Positions 55,886 through 63,954 of a DNA stretch of 64,000 bases are shown here, in pieces. A program made the translations under genes and the position numbers. Source of the DNA: Rhodobacter flavimaris (GTDB lineage: Bacteria; Pseudomonadota; Alphaproteobacteria; Rhodobacterales; Rhodobacteraceae). The notes under the pieces are model-generated. The model was not told where the DNA came from and did no database searches. It worked only from the letters and a program-made list of their open reading frames with translations. Positions within the stretch are counted from its first letter, which is position 1. The number at the start of each line of letters is the position of its first letter. The stretch lies in the NCBI RefSeq assembly GCF_021378075.1, contig NZ_JAJUOS010000009.1, positions 123,233-187,232 of the forward strand. Reading direction: 5' to 3'.

Positions 55886-56044
55886 CGCCGGTAACGACAC
55901 CCTCCAATCCATTATAGTGACTGGGTTTTTCCTTGTCAGAATCGCGACGCGGTCCTTTACTTGGCGTCAAGGGAGTTTGCGTTTCGAGTTTTGTAAGATT
56001 TTTCGTCAACGGGTGAGGCGCCTCTGCGCCCCGAGGGAGACATT

Positions 56045-57886
56045 TTGCAGCACCGGGCAGGGACAGCGTCCATAGAGGCGACGGGATCGGTATTTCTCGA
56101 TCCAGAGAGCTTTAACAAACTGAAAAACGGCACCGACCGCTCACAGGTGGCGCAGGCATGGCTTGCGGCACTGGCCAGGCAAAGCGGTGGCATCGATCAG
56201 GGGCTGGTGGTGCTGGCTGGCATCGGGCGCAGCCGTTTCGAACCTGCCGCAGTCTGGCCTGAGCGTGCAAAACCACAGCGCGAGTTGATGACGGCCATCG
56301 ACGACGCCCTGCGGGCAGATCGCATGGTTATCGAGACGGTGGGCGAGGGCGGCGCGGCAGTCGCGGTGCCGATCCGCGTCGATGGTCAGCTGCGCGGGGC
56401 AGCGGGCATTTTGATAGGCAAGGAGGCCGACGCGGGTGTCGATCTGATGATCGACCGGCTGCAATGGGCGACCGGCTGGATCGAGGCCTTCCTGCGCCGC
56501 AAGCAGAGCGGGTCGGGCGACAGCCTTGCGTCGGTGGTTGAACTGCTGGCGACCAGCCTGCACCACGAACGCTTTGCCGAGTCCGCGACGGCGGTCGTCT
56601 CCGAGTTGGCCGGGGCGCTCAACTGTGAACTCGTCGCCATCGGTCTGCAGCGCGGGCGCCACGTGCGGGTTCAGGCGCTTTCGAATTCGGCGAGCTTCGG
56701 GAAACGCTCCAATCTCGTGCGCGCGATCGAAGCGGCCATGGACGAAGCGATCGACCAGCAAGCGGTACTGAATTACCCCGCGCCCGAGGGGGGTGAAGAG
56801 CGCGTCCTACGCGCTCATGCGACCCTGTCCGAGGCTGAGGGCGGCGCGACGCTCTGCACCGTTCCCCTGACTGAGGACAAGAAGCTGATAGGCGCGCTCT
56901 TGCTGGAGCGACCAGCCGGTGAGGCCTTCGGCGCGGATGCGGTGCAGATGGCCGAATATGCGGGCGTCCTGCTCGGGCCGGTCCTGTCAATCAAGCGGCG
57001 CGAGGATCGCTGGCTGCCTGCCAAGGCCTGGGACGCCAGCGTCAATACTTTCAAGGCGCTGGTCGGTCCGAACCACGCGGCGCTCAAGCTGACGGCCATC
57101 CTCGCCGTGGCGGCGCTGGCCTTCGCCATCTTCGCCAAGGGAATGTACCGCGTCACCGCCGATGCGGTGGTCGAAGGGCGTATCCAGCGCGCGGCTTCGG
57201 CCCCGACCGCGGGCTATCTGGCCGAGGCTGAAGTGCGCGCGGGCGACATCGTCAAGGCGGACGACGTCATGGCGCGGCTTGACGACCGCGATCTGCGGCT
57301 AGAGCGGTTGAAATGGGAAACCCAGAAGGTCAAGCAAAGCCGCGAATACTCCGAGGCGATGGCCAAGCGCGAACGGGCCAAGGCGCTGATCCTGCAAAGC
57401 CAGATCGAACAGGCCGACGCCCAGATCAGCCTGCTCGATCAGGAGATCGAGCGCCTCGTGATCCGCGCACCCTTCGATGGCGTCGTGGTCTCTGGCGATC
57501 TGACGCAGGCCTTGGGCGCACCGATCGAGCGCGGCGATGTCCTGTTCCAGATCGCTCCGCTTGACGATTACCGCGTAATGTTGCGCGTCGATGAGCGCGA
57601 CGTGAAGGACATGCAGGTTGGCAAAGCGGGTGCCCTTGTGCTCGCGGCGCTGCCCGACACTCCGGTTGAGGTGCAGGTAGAGCGGATCACGCCGATCTCG
57701 ACCGCCGAAGAGGGTACCAACAAGTTCGTCGTCGAGGCCTCGGTCACCGAAGGCCCGATCGAAGCCCTGCGTCCCGGTATGGAAGGTGTGGCCAAGATCG
57801 AGGTTGAGGAGCATCGCCTTGTCTGGATCTGGACCCGCCGGATCGTGCTTTGGGTGCGTATGGCCTTCTGGTCCTGGTGGCCCTGA
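56045..57886 (+). CDS. GAF-GAF-TM-HlyD membrane fusion protein
   Basis: Protein of 613 residues. Residues ~30-150 and ~165-315 look like two GAF-type domains (for example VAIGLQRGRHVRVQALSN and TLCTVPLTEDKKLIGALLLE). One membrane helix follows (~348-366), then an HlyD-type adaptor: lipoyl half (GYLAEAEVRAGDIVKADDV), coiled coil ~412-460, second half (IRAPFDGVVVSGDLTQALGA), barrel, and a C-terminal aromatic amphipathic end (VWIWTRRIVLWVRMAFWSWW). The predicted topology puts the GAF part in the cytoplasm and the adaptor in the periplasm. The start is TTG with a good ribosome site (GAGGGAGACATT). Its stop overlaps the next ATG as TGATG. It follows the giant gene by 159 bp in the same direction and probably forms the envelope-spanning adaptor of its export system, with a ligand-sensing cytoplasmic part. 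The function is inferred. Confidence 0.85.
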   Translation: MQHRAGTASIEATGSVFLDPESFNKLKNGTDRSQVAQAWLAALARQSGGIDQGLVVLAGIGRSRFEPAAVWPERAKPQRELMTAIDDALRADRMVIETVGEGGAAVAVPIRVDGQLRGAAGILIGKEADAGVDLMIDRLQWATGWIEAFLRRKQSGSGDSLASVVELLATSLHHERFAESATAVVSELAGALNCELVAIGLQRGRHVRVQALSNSASFGKRSNLVRAIEAAMDEAIDQQAVLNYPAPEGGEERVLRAHATLSEAEGGATLCTVPLTEDKKLIGALLLERPAGEAFGADAVQMAEYAGVLLGPVLSIKRREDRWLPAKAWDASVNTFKALVGPNHAALKLTAILAVAALAFAIFAKGMYRVTADAVVEGRIQRAASAPTAGYLAEAEVRAGDIVKADDVMARLDDRDLRLERLKWETQKVKQSREYSEAMAKRERAKALILQSQIEQADAQISLLDQEIERLVIRAPFDGVVVSGDLTQALGAPIERGDVLFQIAPLDDYRVMLRVDERDVKDMQVGKAGALVLAALPDTPVEVQVERITPISTAEEGTNKFVVEASVTEGPIEALRPGMEGVAKIEVEEHRLVWIWTRRIVLWVRMAFWSWWP

Positions 57887-60036
57887 TGGCCACCTCGCTC
57901 TTCTCTCCGTCATGGTATCGGGTGAAGGACCTTAAACCGCGGCTGCGCCGCCATGTGCAGATCCACCGCCACGATTACCGTGGGCGGGTGTGGTTCGTTA
58001 TCCAGGATTTCGCGACCGGGCGGTTTCACCGGCTCTCGCCTTCCGCCTACCGTTTCGTGGGGCTAATGGATGGCAGCCGGACCATGGACGATCTGTGGAA
58101 CACCACGAACGAGCAACTGGGTGAGAACGCGCCCACCCAGGATGAGGCGATCCGCCTGATGGGGCAGTTGCACGCCGCCGATGCGCTGATCTGCGACGTT
58201 CCCCCCGACGGGCGCGAGCTGTTCCGTCGTTATCAGCGGCACCAGTCGATGCAGCTCAAGCAAAAGATCTGGTCGCCGCTGGCGATCCGCATTCCGCTTT
58301 GGGATCCAGACGATTTCCTGACCCGCACCATGCCCTATGTGCGGCCGTTCTTCAGCCGCACTTTCGGGGTGATCTGGGTGCTGTTGGTTCTGACCGGCTT
58401 TCTGCTTGCCGCCGCGAATTTCGGCGCGATTACGGATAATATCGCCGACCGGGTGCTGACGCCGCGCAACCTCTTCGTGCTTTGGCTGGTCTATCCGGTC
58501 GTCAAGGCCTTCCACGAGTTGGGCCACGGCTACGCAGTCAAGAAAAACGGCGGTGAGGTGCATGAGATCGGCATCATGCTGCTCGTTCTGGTGCCGGTTC
58601 CCTATGTCGATGCCTCGGCGGCCTCGGCGTTGCGCGACAAGCATCAGCGGATGCTGGTCGGCGGTATCGGCATCATGGTCGAACTGTTCCTGGCATCGTT
58701 GGCGCTTTTCGTCTGGCTTTATGCCGAGACCGGCGCGACCCATGCGGTAGCCTATAACGTGATGCTGATCGGGGGCGTCTCGACGCTTCTGTTCAACGGC
58801 AACCCGCTCTTGCGCTTCGATGGCTATTACGTCCTTGCGGACTGGCTCGAGATCCCCAACCTGGGCCAACGTGCCAACCGCTACTACGGCTATCTGGCGC
58901 AGAAATACCTCTTCGGCATGAAAGAGGCCGACCCGGTCACCTCGCTGCCCGCAGAGAAACGCTGGTTCCTCGGATACGGGCTGGCAGCGTTCATCTACCG
59001 TCTTTTCATCATGTTCGCGATCATCACCTATATCGCTGGCCGGTTCTTCGCCATCGGGGTGATACTGGCGCTTTGGGCGATCGCGACGCAGATCCTTGTG
59101 CCCATAGGCAAGTCCATGTCCTTTCTGACCTCCAGTCCCAAGGTCGGCTCGAACCGGCCCCGCGCGGTGCTTGTCACCGGCGGCATTTTCGCCGCGTTGC
59201 TCCTGATCCTTTTCGTCATTCCCGCCCCCTACCGATCCGTGGTCAGCGGCGTCACCTGGCCGTCCGAGCAGGCGCAGGTGCGCGTCGGAACCAGCGGCTT
59301 CATCGCCAAGGTTCCCGTGAAAACTTACGACCAAGTCGAACCTGGGCAGGTGCTGATCGCACTCGACGATCCGCTGCTGCGCGCGCGCCTTGACGTGATC
59401 GATGCGCAGATCGCCGGGTTGGAGCTTCAGCGCGCTGCGGCCGCGCAGGCCGACCTTGTGCAGGCCGCGCTGACCTCGGCCGAGATCGACGCGGCCAAGG
59501 AGGATCGCGCCCGGTTGGTCGAGCAACTTGATGAGCTGGAGATCCGCGCGCCGCGCGCGGGCCTTGCGGTGATCCCGAACGGGCAGGATCTGGCCGGGCG
59601 GTTTGCCAAACGCGGGCAGGTGATCGCCTATGTCCTGACCGAGGCAGATACCGCCGCGCTGCGCGTGGTGATCGGGCAAGATGACGTCGATCTTGTGCGC
59701 AACGCGACGGGCAGGGTCGATGTGATGCCCGTCGAATATGGCGGCCAGGGGTATTCTGCGACCCTCGTGCGCGAGGTGCCCGGCGGTGTCATGAGCTTGC
59801 CGACCCCGGCGCTTGGGATGGCGGGCGGCGGCACGGTGCCGGTCGATCCATCCGATGGGCGCGGGCTGCGCACGCTCAAGCGCGTGTTCGAGTTCGAGCT
59901 TGAGATGGACCCCGAGGCGGCCTTGCCGCTTTTGGGGCGGCGCGTTGACGTGCGTTTTTCACATGGCACCCTGCCGATCGGCTTTCAGGCCTACCGGTCC
60001 CTGCGGCAGCTGTTCCTGAGGCTGTACGATGTCTGA
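57886..60036 (+). CDS. PqqD-like/M50 zinc protease/HlyD fusion membrane protein
   Basis: Protein of 716 residues if started at the ATG at 57886 (TGATG coupling); a TTG 12 codons earlier is possible. Residues ~12-105 resemble a PqqD-like winged helix (RFHRLSPSAYRFVGLMDGSR). Next is a site-2-protease-type M50 domain with HELGH (H210, E211, H214) in a membrane helix and the third ligand D312 in NGNPLLRFDGYYVLADW, so catalytic residues are intact. About seven membrane segments end near residue 447. Residues ~455-716 are an HlyD-like lipoyl/coiled-coil/barrel unit in the periplasm. PqqD-type domains bind leader peptides in other systems, so this protein could recognise and cut the giant protein during export. 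That role is inference. It pairs with the upstream GAF-HlyD gene and overlaps the SecA-like gene by 8 bp. Confidence 0.88.
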   Translation: MATSLFSPSWYRVKDLKPRLRRHVQIHRHDYRGRVWFVIQDFATGRFHRLSPSAYRFVGLMDGSRTMDDLWNTTNEQLGENAPTQDEAIRLMGQLHAADALICDVPPDGRELFRRYQRHQSMQLKQKIWSPLAIRIPLWDPDDFLTRTMPYVRPFFSRTFGVIWVLLVLTGFLLAAANFGAITDNIADRVLTPRNLFVLWLVYPVVKAFHELGHGYAVKKNGGEVHEIGIMLLVLVPVPYVDASAASALRDKHQRMLVGGIGIMVELFLASLALFVWLYAETGATHAVAYNVMLIGGVSTLLFNGNPLLRFDGYYVLADWLEIPNLGQRANRYYGYLAQKYLFGMKEADPVTSLPAEKRWFLGYGLAAFIYRLFIMFAIITYIAGRFFAIGVILALWAIATQILVPIGKSMSFLTSSPKVGSNRPRAVLVTGGIFAALLLILFVIPAPYRSVVSGVTWPSEQAQVRVGTSGFIAKVPVKTYDQVEPGQVLIALDDPLLRARLDVIDAQIAGLELQRAAAAQADLVQAALTSAEIDAAKEDRARLVEQLDELEIRAPRAGLAVIPNGQDLAGRFAKRGQVIAYVLTEADTAALRVVIGQDDVDLVRNATGRVDVMPVEYGGQGYSATLVREVPGGVMSLPTPALGMAGGGTVPVDPSDGRGLRTLKRVFEFELEMDPEAALPLLGRRVDVRFSHGTLPIGFQAYRSLRQLFLRLYDV

Positions 60037-62023
60037 AAAGCTCGTCCAGCGTCCCGGTCTGCTGACCGCCGTTTATCCGGAGCGGGAAGATGTGCGGCTA
60101 GGCACGCTTGATCGCCTGATGGCGGCGGGGGTTGGACGGCTGTCGCAGCTCTTCTCGGTGCGCACAGCGACGGGGGCGGGGTTCCTGCGTCGCGTGGGGC
60201 AGGAGGAGGCTGCGCTTGGCGCGCTCTCCGAAATGGAATTTGCCCGCGCCCGCGTTGAGATCGCGCAAAGGCTGCGGGTTGCGGGTCTGCGCGAGGATCT
60301 GGTCGCGCGTGCCTTCGCGCTGGTGCGCATCCAGGCCGAGCGCAGCCTGGGAATGCGCCCCTTCGACGTGCAGCTTCTGGGTGGCCTTGGGATGCTGCAC
60401 GGTCGCGTGGTCGAGATGGACACGGGCGAGGGCAAGACTCTGACCGCCTCGATCCCGGCGGCGGTCATGGCGCTTTCGGCCGTGCCGGTCCACATTGTCA
60501 CCGTCAACGATTTCCTTGCCGAGCGTGACGCCGAGTGGATGGGGCCGCTGTACCGCGCGCTTGGCCTGAGCGTAGGCGTCATCGTCGAGGGCCTCAGCCC
60601 CGAGGCGCGCCGCGCCGCCTATGCGTGTGACATCTGCTATTGCACCAACAAACAGGTGGCCTTCGATTATCTCAAGGATCGCCTGGTACTTGAGGGCGAA
60701 ACGCGCCCACTGCACATGGCGCTTGAGGGGCTGTCGCGCTCCACGCCCCGGCGCGAGCGCCTTTTGATGCGCGGTCTGTGCTACGCGATCGTGGACGAGG
60801 CCGACAGCGTGTTGATCGACGAGGCCCGCACGCCGCTGATCATCACCCGCGCGGGCGACCATTCGGGGCTTGAACAGACCTATCGCCGCGCGGTGGACAT
60901 CGCCCGCAGGCTAGAGGCGCCACGCGATTACCAACTGCGCGAAAAAGAATGGCGCGTGCAACTGACCGACCTTGGCAAGGCGCGGCTAAGACGCCTTAGT
61001 GAGGGCTTTGGCGGCGTGTGGGCCGCCGAGATCCACCGCGAGGAACTGGCGCGCCAAGCGCTTTCGGCGCTGCACCTTTATCACCGCGACAAGCATTATA
61101 TCGTCGATGAGGCGGGCGTGCAGATCGTGGACGAATATACCGGCCGCCTGATGGCCGACCGCTCGTGGGAGCGCGGCCTGCACCAGATGATCGAGGTCAA
61201 GGAGGGCTGCGAGATCACCGGGCGGCAAGAGACGCTGATCCGCATCTCGTATCAACGGTTTTTCCGGCGCTACCTGACGCTGGCGGGCATGACGGGCACC
61301 GCGCACGAGGTCTCGGGCGAGATGCGCTCGGTCTACCGGCTACGCAGCAAGCGCATTCCAACCAACCGCAAGTCGCGCCGTGTGAACCTGGGCGAGCACC
61401 ATTTCGCGACGGTCGAGCAGAAATGGCGGGCCGTGCTGAAAGACGTGGGCGAGCATCATGAGGCCGGGCGACCGATCCTGATCGGGACGCAGTCGATCCA
61501 CGCCTCGGAAGAGGTCAGCCGGATCCTGACGGAAGCTGGCCTGGCGCATCGCGTTCTGAACGCGCGGCAAAACGCGGACGAGGCCCATATCATCGCCGAG
61601 GCGGGCGGCATCGGTCGGATCACCGTCGCCACCAACATGGCAGGGCGCGGCACCGATATCCGCATTGATGACGCAGTGCGCGCCATCGGGGGATTGCATG
61701 TGATCGCGACCGGGCGCCACGATGCGCGCCGTATCGACCGCCAGCTTTACGGGCGTTGCGGACGACAGGGCGATCCGGGCAGCCATGTGACCTATGTCTC
61801 GCTCGAGGACGATCTGCTGCGCGTGTTCTACGGCCCGCGCCTTGCCCGCGTGATCGCGTTCTTTGAAACGGGCTCCGGCAGGGTGCCGCGCCTGATCGGC
61901 GGCGCCTTGACGCGCATCGCCCAGCAAGCCACCGAAATGCGCCACAGCGCGACCCGCAAGAACCTGCTTCATGCAGATGACAGTCTCGAAGACCTGCTGG
62001 CTTTCACCGGCCGCGGCAACTGA
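60029..62023 (+). CDS. Shortened SecA-like ATPase
   Basis: Protein of 664 residues, against about 900 for housekeeping SecA. Nucleotide-binding and preprotein-crosslinking parts are complete. Walker A is MDTGEGKTLTA (130-140), motif VTVNDFLAERDAEW begins near 157, and Walker B is AIVDEADSVLIDEARTPLII with D256-E257. ATNMAGRGTDI (534-544) and the arginine-finger region QLYGRCGRQGDPG (572-584) follow. The chain ends at the start of the scaffold helix, so the helical wing, the two-helix finger that enters SecY and the zinc-binding tail are missing. It keeps ATPase-motor features but probably does not work with SecYEG in the normal way. Its 8-bp overlap with the M50 gene indicates tight coupling. 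I infer that it powers export or unfolding of the giant protein. Confidence 0.93.
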   Translation: MSEKLVQRPGLLTAVYPEREDVRLGTLDRLMAAGVGRLSQLFSVRTATGAGFLRRVGQEEAALGALSEMEFARARVEIAQRLRVAGLREDLVARAFALVRIQAERSLGMRPFDVQLLGGLGMLHGRVVEMDTGEGKTLTASIPAAVMALSAVPVHIVTVNDFLAERDAEWMGPLYRALGLSVGVIVEGLSPEARRAAYACDICYCTNKQVAFDYLKDRLVLEGETRPLHMALEGLSRSTPRRERLLMRGLCYAIVDEADSVLIDEARTPLIITRAGDHSGLEQTYRRAVDIARRLEAPRDYQLREKEWRVQLTDLGKARLRRLSEGFGGVWAAEIHREELARQALSALHLYHRDKHYIVDEAGVQIVDEYTGRLMADRSWERGLHQMIEVKEGCEITGRQETLIRISYQRFFRRYLTLAGMTGTAHEVSGEMRSVYRLRSKRIPTNRKSRRVNLGEHHFATVEQKWRAVLKDVGEHHEAGRPILIGTQSIHASEEVSRILTEAGLAHRVLNARQNADEAHIIAEAGGIGRITVATNMAGRGTDIRIDDAVRAIGGLHVIATGRHDARRIDRQLYGRCGRQGDPGSHVTYVSLEDDLLRVFYGPRLARVIAFFETGSGRVPRLIGGALTRIAQQATEMRHSATRKNLLHADDSLEDLLAFTGRGN

Positions 62024-62038
62024 CGAACGGAGCCCCTC

Positions 62039-62836
62039 ATGCGCCTGATTTCGCTGTCCATCCTGTTTGCCCTCGGGGCGCAGACCGCATCTGCACAGCA
62101 AAGCTACGATTGCGTGATCTACCCCAGCCAGGTCTTGCAACTCGGCAGCGCCTCGGACGGGATCATCGAGGAGATGTTCGTGTCGCGCGGGGACCGGGTG
62201 AAAGCAGGCGACATGGTGGCGCAGCTCGAATCCGAGGCTGAGAAAGCCTCGCTCACCTATGCGACCGAGCGGGCCGAGGACATGGGGCCGATCGAGATTG
62301 CACAGTCGCGGGTCGAGTTGCTGAAGGCCGCGTCGGGCCGGGCGACCGAAATGGGCAAGCGCAAGATCATGCCCGAAGCCCAAATCGAGCAGGTGCAAAC
62401 CGAATATCAGGTCGCGCAGCTCGAACTGCGCCGCGCCGAGGTCGATCAGCGGCTGGCCAAGCTCGATGTCGAGCGGGTCGAGGCGCAGCTGCGACGCCGT
62501 GCGATCCGCAGCCCGATCGACGGTATCGTGACGACGCGGATGATGGGGCCGGGTGAGTATGTCTATTCCCAGACCCCGGTTGCTGAGGTCGCTCAGGTTG
62601 ACCCTCTCTATGTCGAGGTGTTCCTGCCGACCACGCTTTATCCAGACCTGGCGGTCGATCAAAAGGGCAGCGTTTTCCCTGCCGAGCCGATCGGCGGCGA
62701 ATACAGCGCCACGATTGTCGTGGTTGATAGCGTGTTTGACGCAGCCAGCGACACGTTCGGTGTCCGTCTGGCGCTGCCCAACCCCGAAGGCAAGCTGCCT
62801 GCGGGGATCGACTGTCGGGTCGCATTCTCCAACTGA
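62039..62836 (+). CDS. Small periplasmic HlyD-like adaptor
   Basis: Protein of 265 residues with a signal peptide (MRLISLSILFALGAQTASA, cut before QQ). The lipoyl half (LGSASDGIIEEMFVSRGDRV) is followed by a coiled coil (residues ~65-145), the second half (IRSPIDGIVTTRMMGPGEYV) and a short barrel. No membrane anchor remains after cleavage, and it is shorter than usual adaptors. The start follows GGAGCCCCTC, 15 bp after the SecA-like stop, so it is the last gene of the operon. It is the third HlyD-type unit in this cluster and may complete the periplasmic conduit. No outer-membrane channel is encoded next to it. Confidence 0.87.
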   Translation: MRLISLSILFALGAQTASAQQSYDCVIYPSQVLQLGSASDGIIEEMFVSRGDRVKAGDMVAQLESEAEKASLTYATERAEDMGPIEIAQSRVELLKAASGRATEMGKRKIMPEAQIEQVQTEYQVAQLELRRAEVDQRLAKLDVERVEAQLRRRAIRSPIDGIVTTRMMGPGEYVYSQTPVAEVAQVDPLYVEVFLPTTLYPDLAVDQKGSVFPAEPIGGEYSATIVVVDSVFDAASDTFGVRLALPNPEGKLPAGIDCRVAFSN

Positions 62837-62947
62837 CGCTGCGGTGCCGGTCTGAGCGTCCGCGATTGTATCCATGTCAATCGTGGGCTTTCGGCCCCGC
62901 GCGCGGCATCCTAAACAGGGGGCGGGGAGGCGCTGCGGGAGTCGGTC

Positions 62948-63949
62948 ATGCGCATATTCATCAACGGGTTCGGTCGGATCGGGCGCTCGGTTCTGCGCGC
63001 GCTGATGCAAGAGCGTGCGCGTGGCGGCGCGCGCTGGCCGGGGCTGGAGGTCGTGGGAATCAACGACATCGCCGCGCCCGAGATGTGCGCCTACCTTTTC
63101 GAATATGACAGTGTCTTCGGGCCCTGGCGCGGCACTGTCGCGCAGGAACCGGGGGCGCTTGTAATCGACGGGCAGCGGATCGCGCTGCATCGGGTCGAGG
63201 ATCTGGGGCAGCTCGATCTTGCTGGCGTGGATCTTGTGCTGGAATGCACCGGGCGCGCCGATCGGGCGGATGTGGCAGGGCAGGGTCTGGCCGCGGGGGC
63301 GGGCCGCGTGCTGATCTCGGGGCCGTCGCAAGCGGCCGAGTTCACCGTGGTGCTTGGTGCCAATGAGGAAGGGCTTGGCTCGCAGCGCATCGTCTCGAAC
63401 GCGAGCTGCACGACGAATGCGCTGGCGCCGCTGATCCGGTTGCTCGATGACCGTTGGGGGGTCGTGACCGGATCGATGACGACGATCCACTGCTATACCG
63501 GCTCGCAGCCGACGGTCGATGCACCCGCCGCGGATTTCGCGCGCTCGCGCGCGGCGGCGCTGTCGATGGTGCCCACGACGACCTCTGCGGGGCGGCTGCT
63601 GGATGGCGTGCTGCCGACGCTCGCCGGGCGGATCATTGCCCAGGCTGTGCGCGTGCCGACAGCCAGCGTCTCTGCCGTCGATCTGGCGGTGATGACGCGC
63701 GTGCCGGTCACGGCGGACGCGGTCAACGCGGTCTTTCGCACCGAGGCGGCGGCGGGGGGCGTGATCGGGGCTACCGATCAGGCGCTGGTCTCCACCGATC
63801 TGCGCGCGCGCCGCGAAAGCGTGATCATGGCCTGCCCCGAGACCCGCGTGACCGAGGGCGGAATGCTCCGCATCTTTGGTTGGTATGACAATGAATGGGG
63901 CTTCTCGAACCGGATGCTCGACGTTGCCTGTCTGATGACCGGGGGGTGA
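62948..63949 (+). CDS. gap: Type I glyceraldehyde-3-phosphate dehydrogenase
   Basis: Protein of 333 residues, a normal length. The NAD-binding N-terminus is MRIFINGFGRIGRSVLRALM, with N40-D41 after the second strand (VVGIND) pointing to NAD specificity. The catalytic cysteine is C154 in SNASCTTN and the catalytic histidine H181 in TTIHCYTGSQ. The C-terminal WYDNEWGFSNRM is typical. It converts glyceraldehyde-3-phosphate to 1,3-bisphosphoglycerate. Erythrose-4-phosphate dehydrogenase activity cannot be excluded, since the families are close. The ATG follows GCGGGAG and lies 111 bp after the small adaptor gene; it is likely a separate unit rather than part of the export operon. Confidence 0.94.
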   Translation: MRIFINGFGRIGRSVLRALMQERARGGARWPGLEVVGINDIAAPEMCAYLFEYDSVFGPWRGTVAQEPGALVIDGQRIALHRVEDLGQLDLAGVDLVLECTGRADRADVAGQGLAAGAGRVLISGPSQAAEFTVVLGANEEGLGSQRIVSNASCTTNALAPLIRLLDDRWGVVTGSMTTIHCYTGSQPTVDAPAADFARSRAAALSMVPTTTSAGRLLDGVLPTLAGRIIAQAVRVPTASVSAVDLAVMTRVPVTADAVNAVFRTEAAAGGVIGATDQALVSTDLRARRESVIMACPETRVTEGGMLRIFGWYDNEWGFSNRMLDVACLMTGG

Positions 63950-63954
63950 GGCGC

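Noticed and set aside
17726..55885. Possibility that the 38-kb frame is a chance or chimeric ORF
   Set aside because: The translation shows continuous, recognisable domain and repeat structure from end to end in one frame with no interruption, which chance cannot produce.
56015..56030. Small GC hairpin (GGCGC-CTCT-GCGCC) before the GAF-HlyD gene as terminator of the giant gene
   Set aside because: The stem is only 5 bp and no T-run follows, so it is unlikely to stop transcription. The downstream genes are probably co-transcribed or have a weak promoter in this 159-bp gap.
56045..62836. Classical type 1 secretion operon downstream of the giant gene
   Set aside because: HlyD-type adaptors are present, but there is no ABC transporter (no ABC signature or fused membrane domain) and no TolC-like protein. 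The only ATPase is SecA-like.
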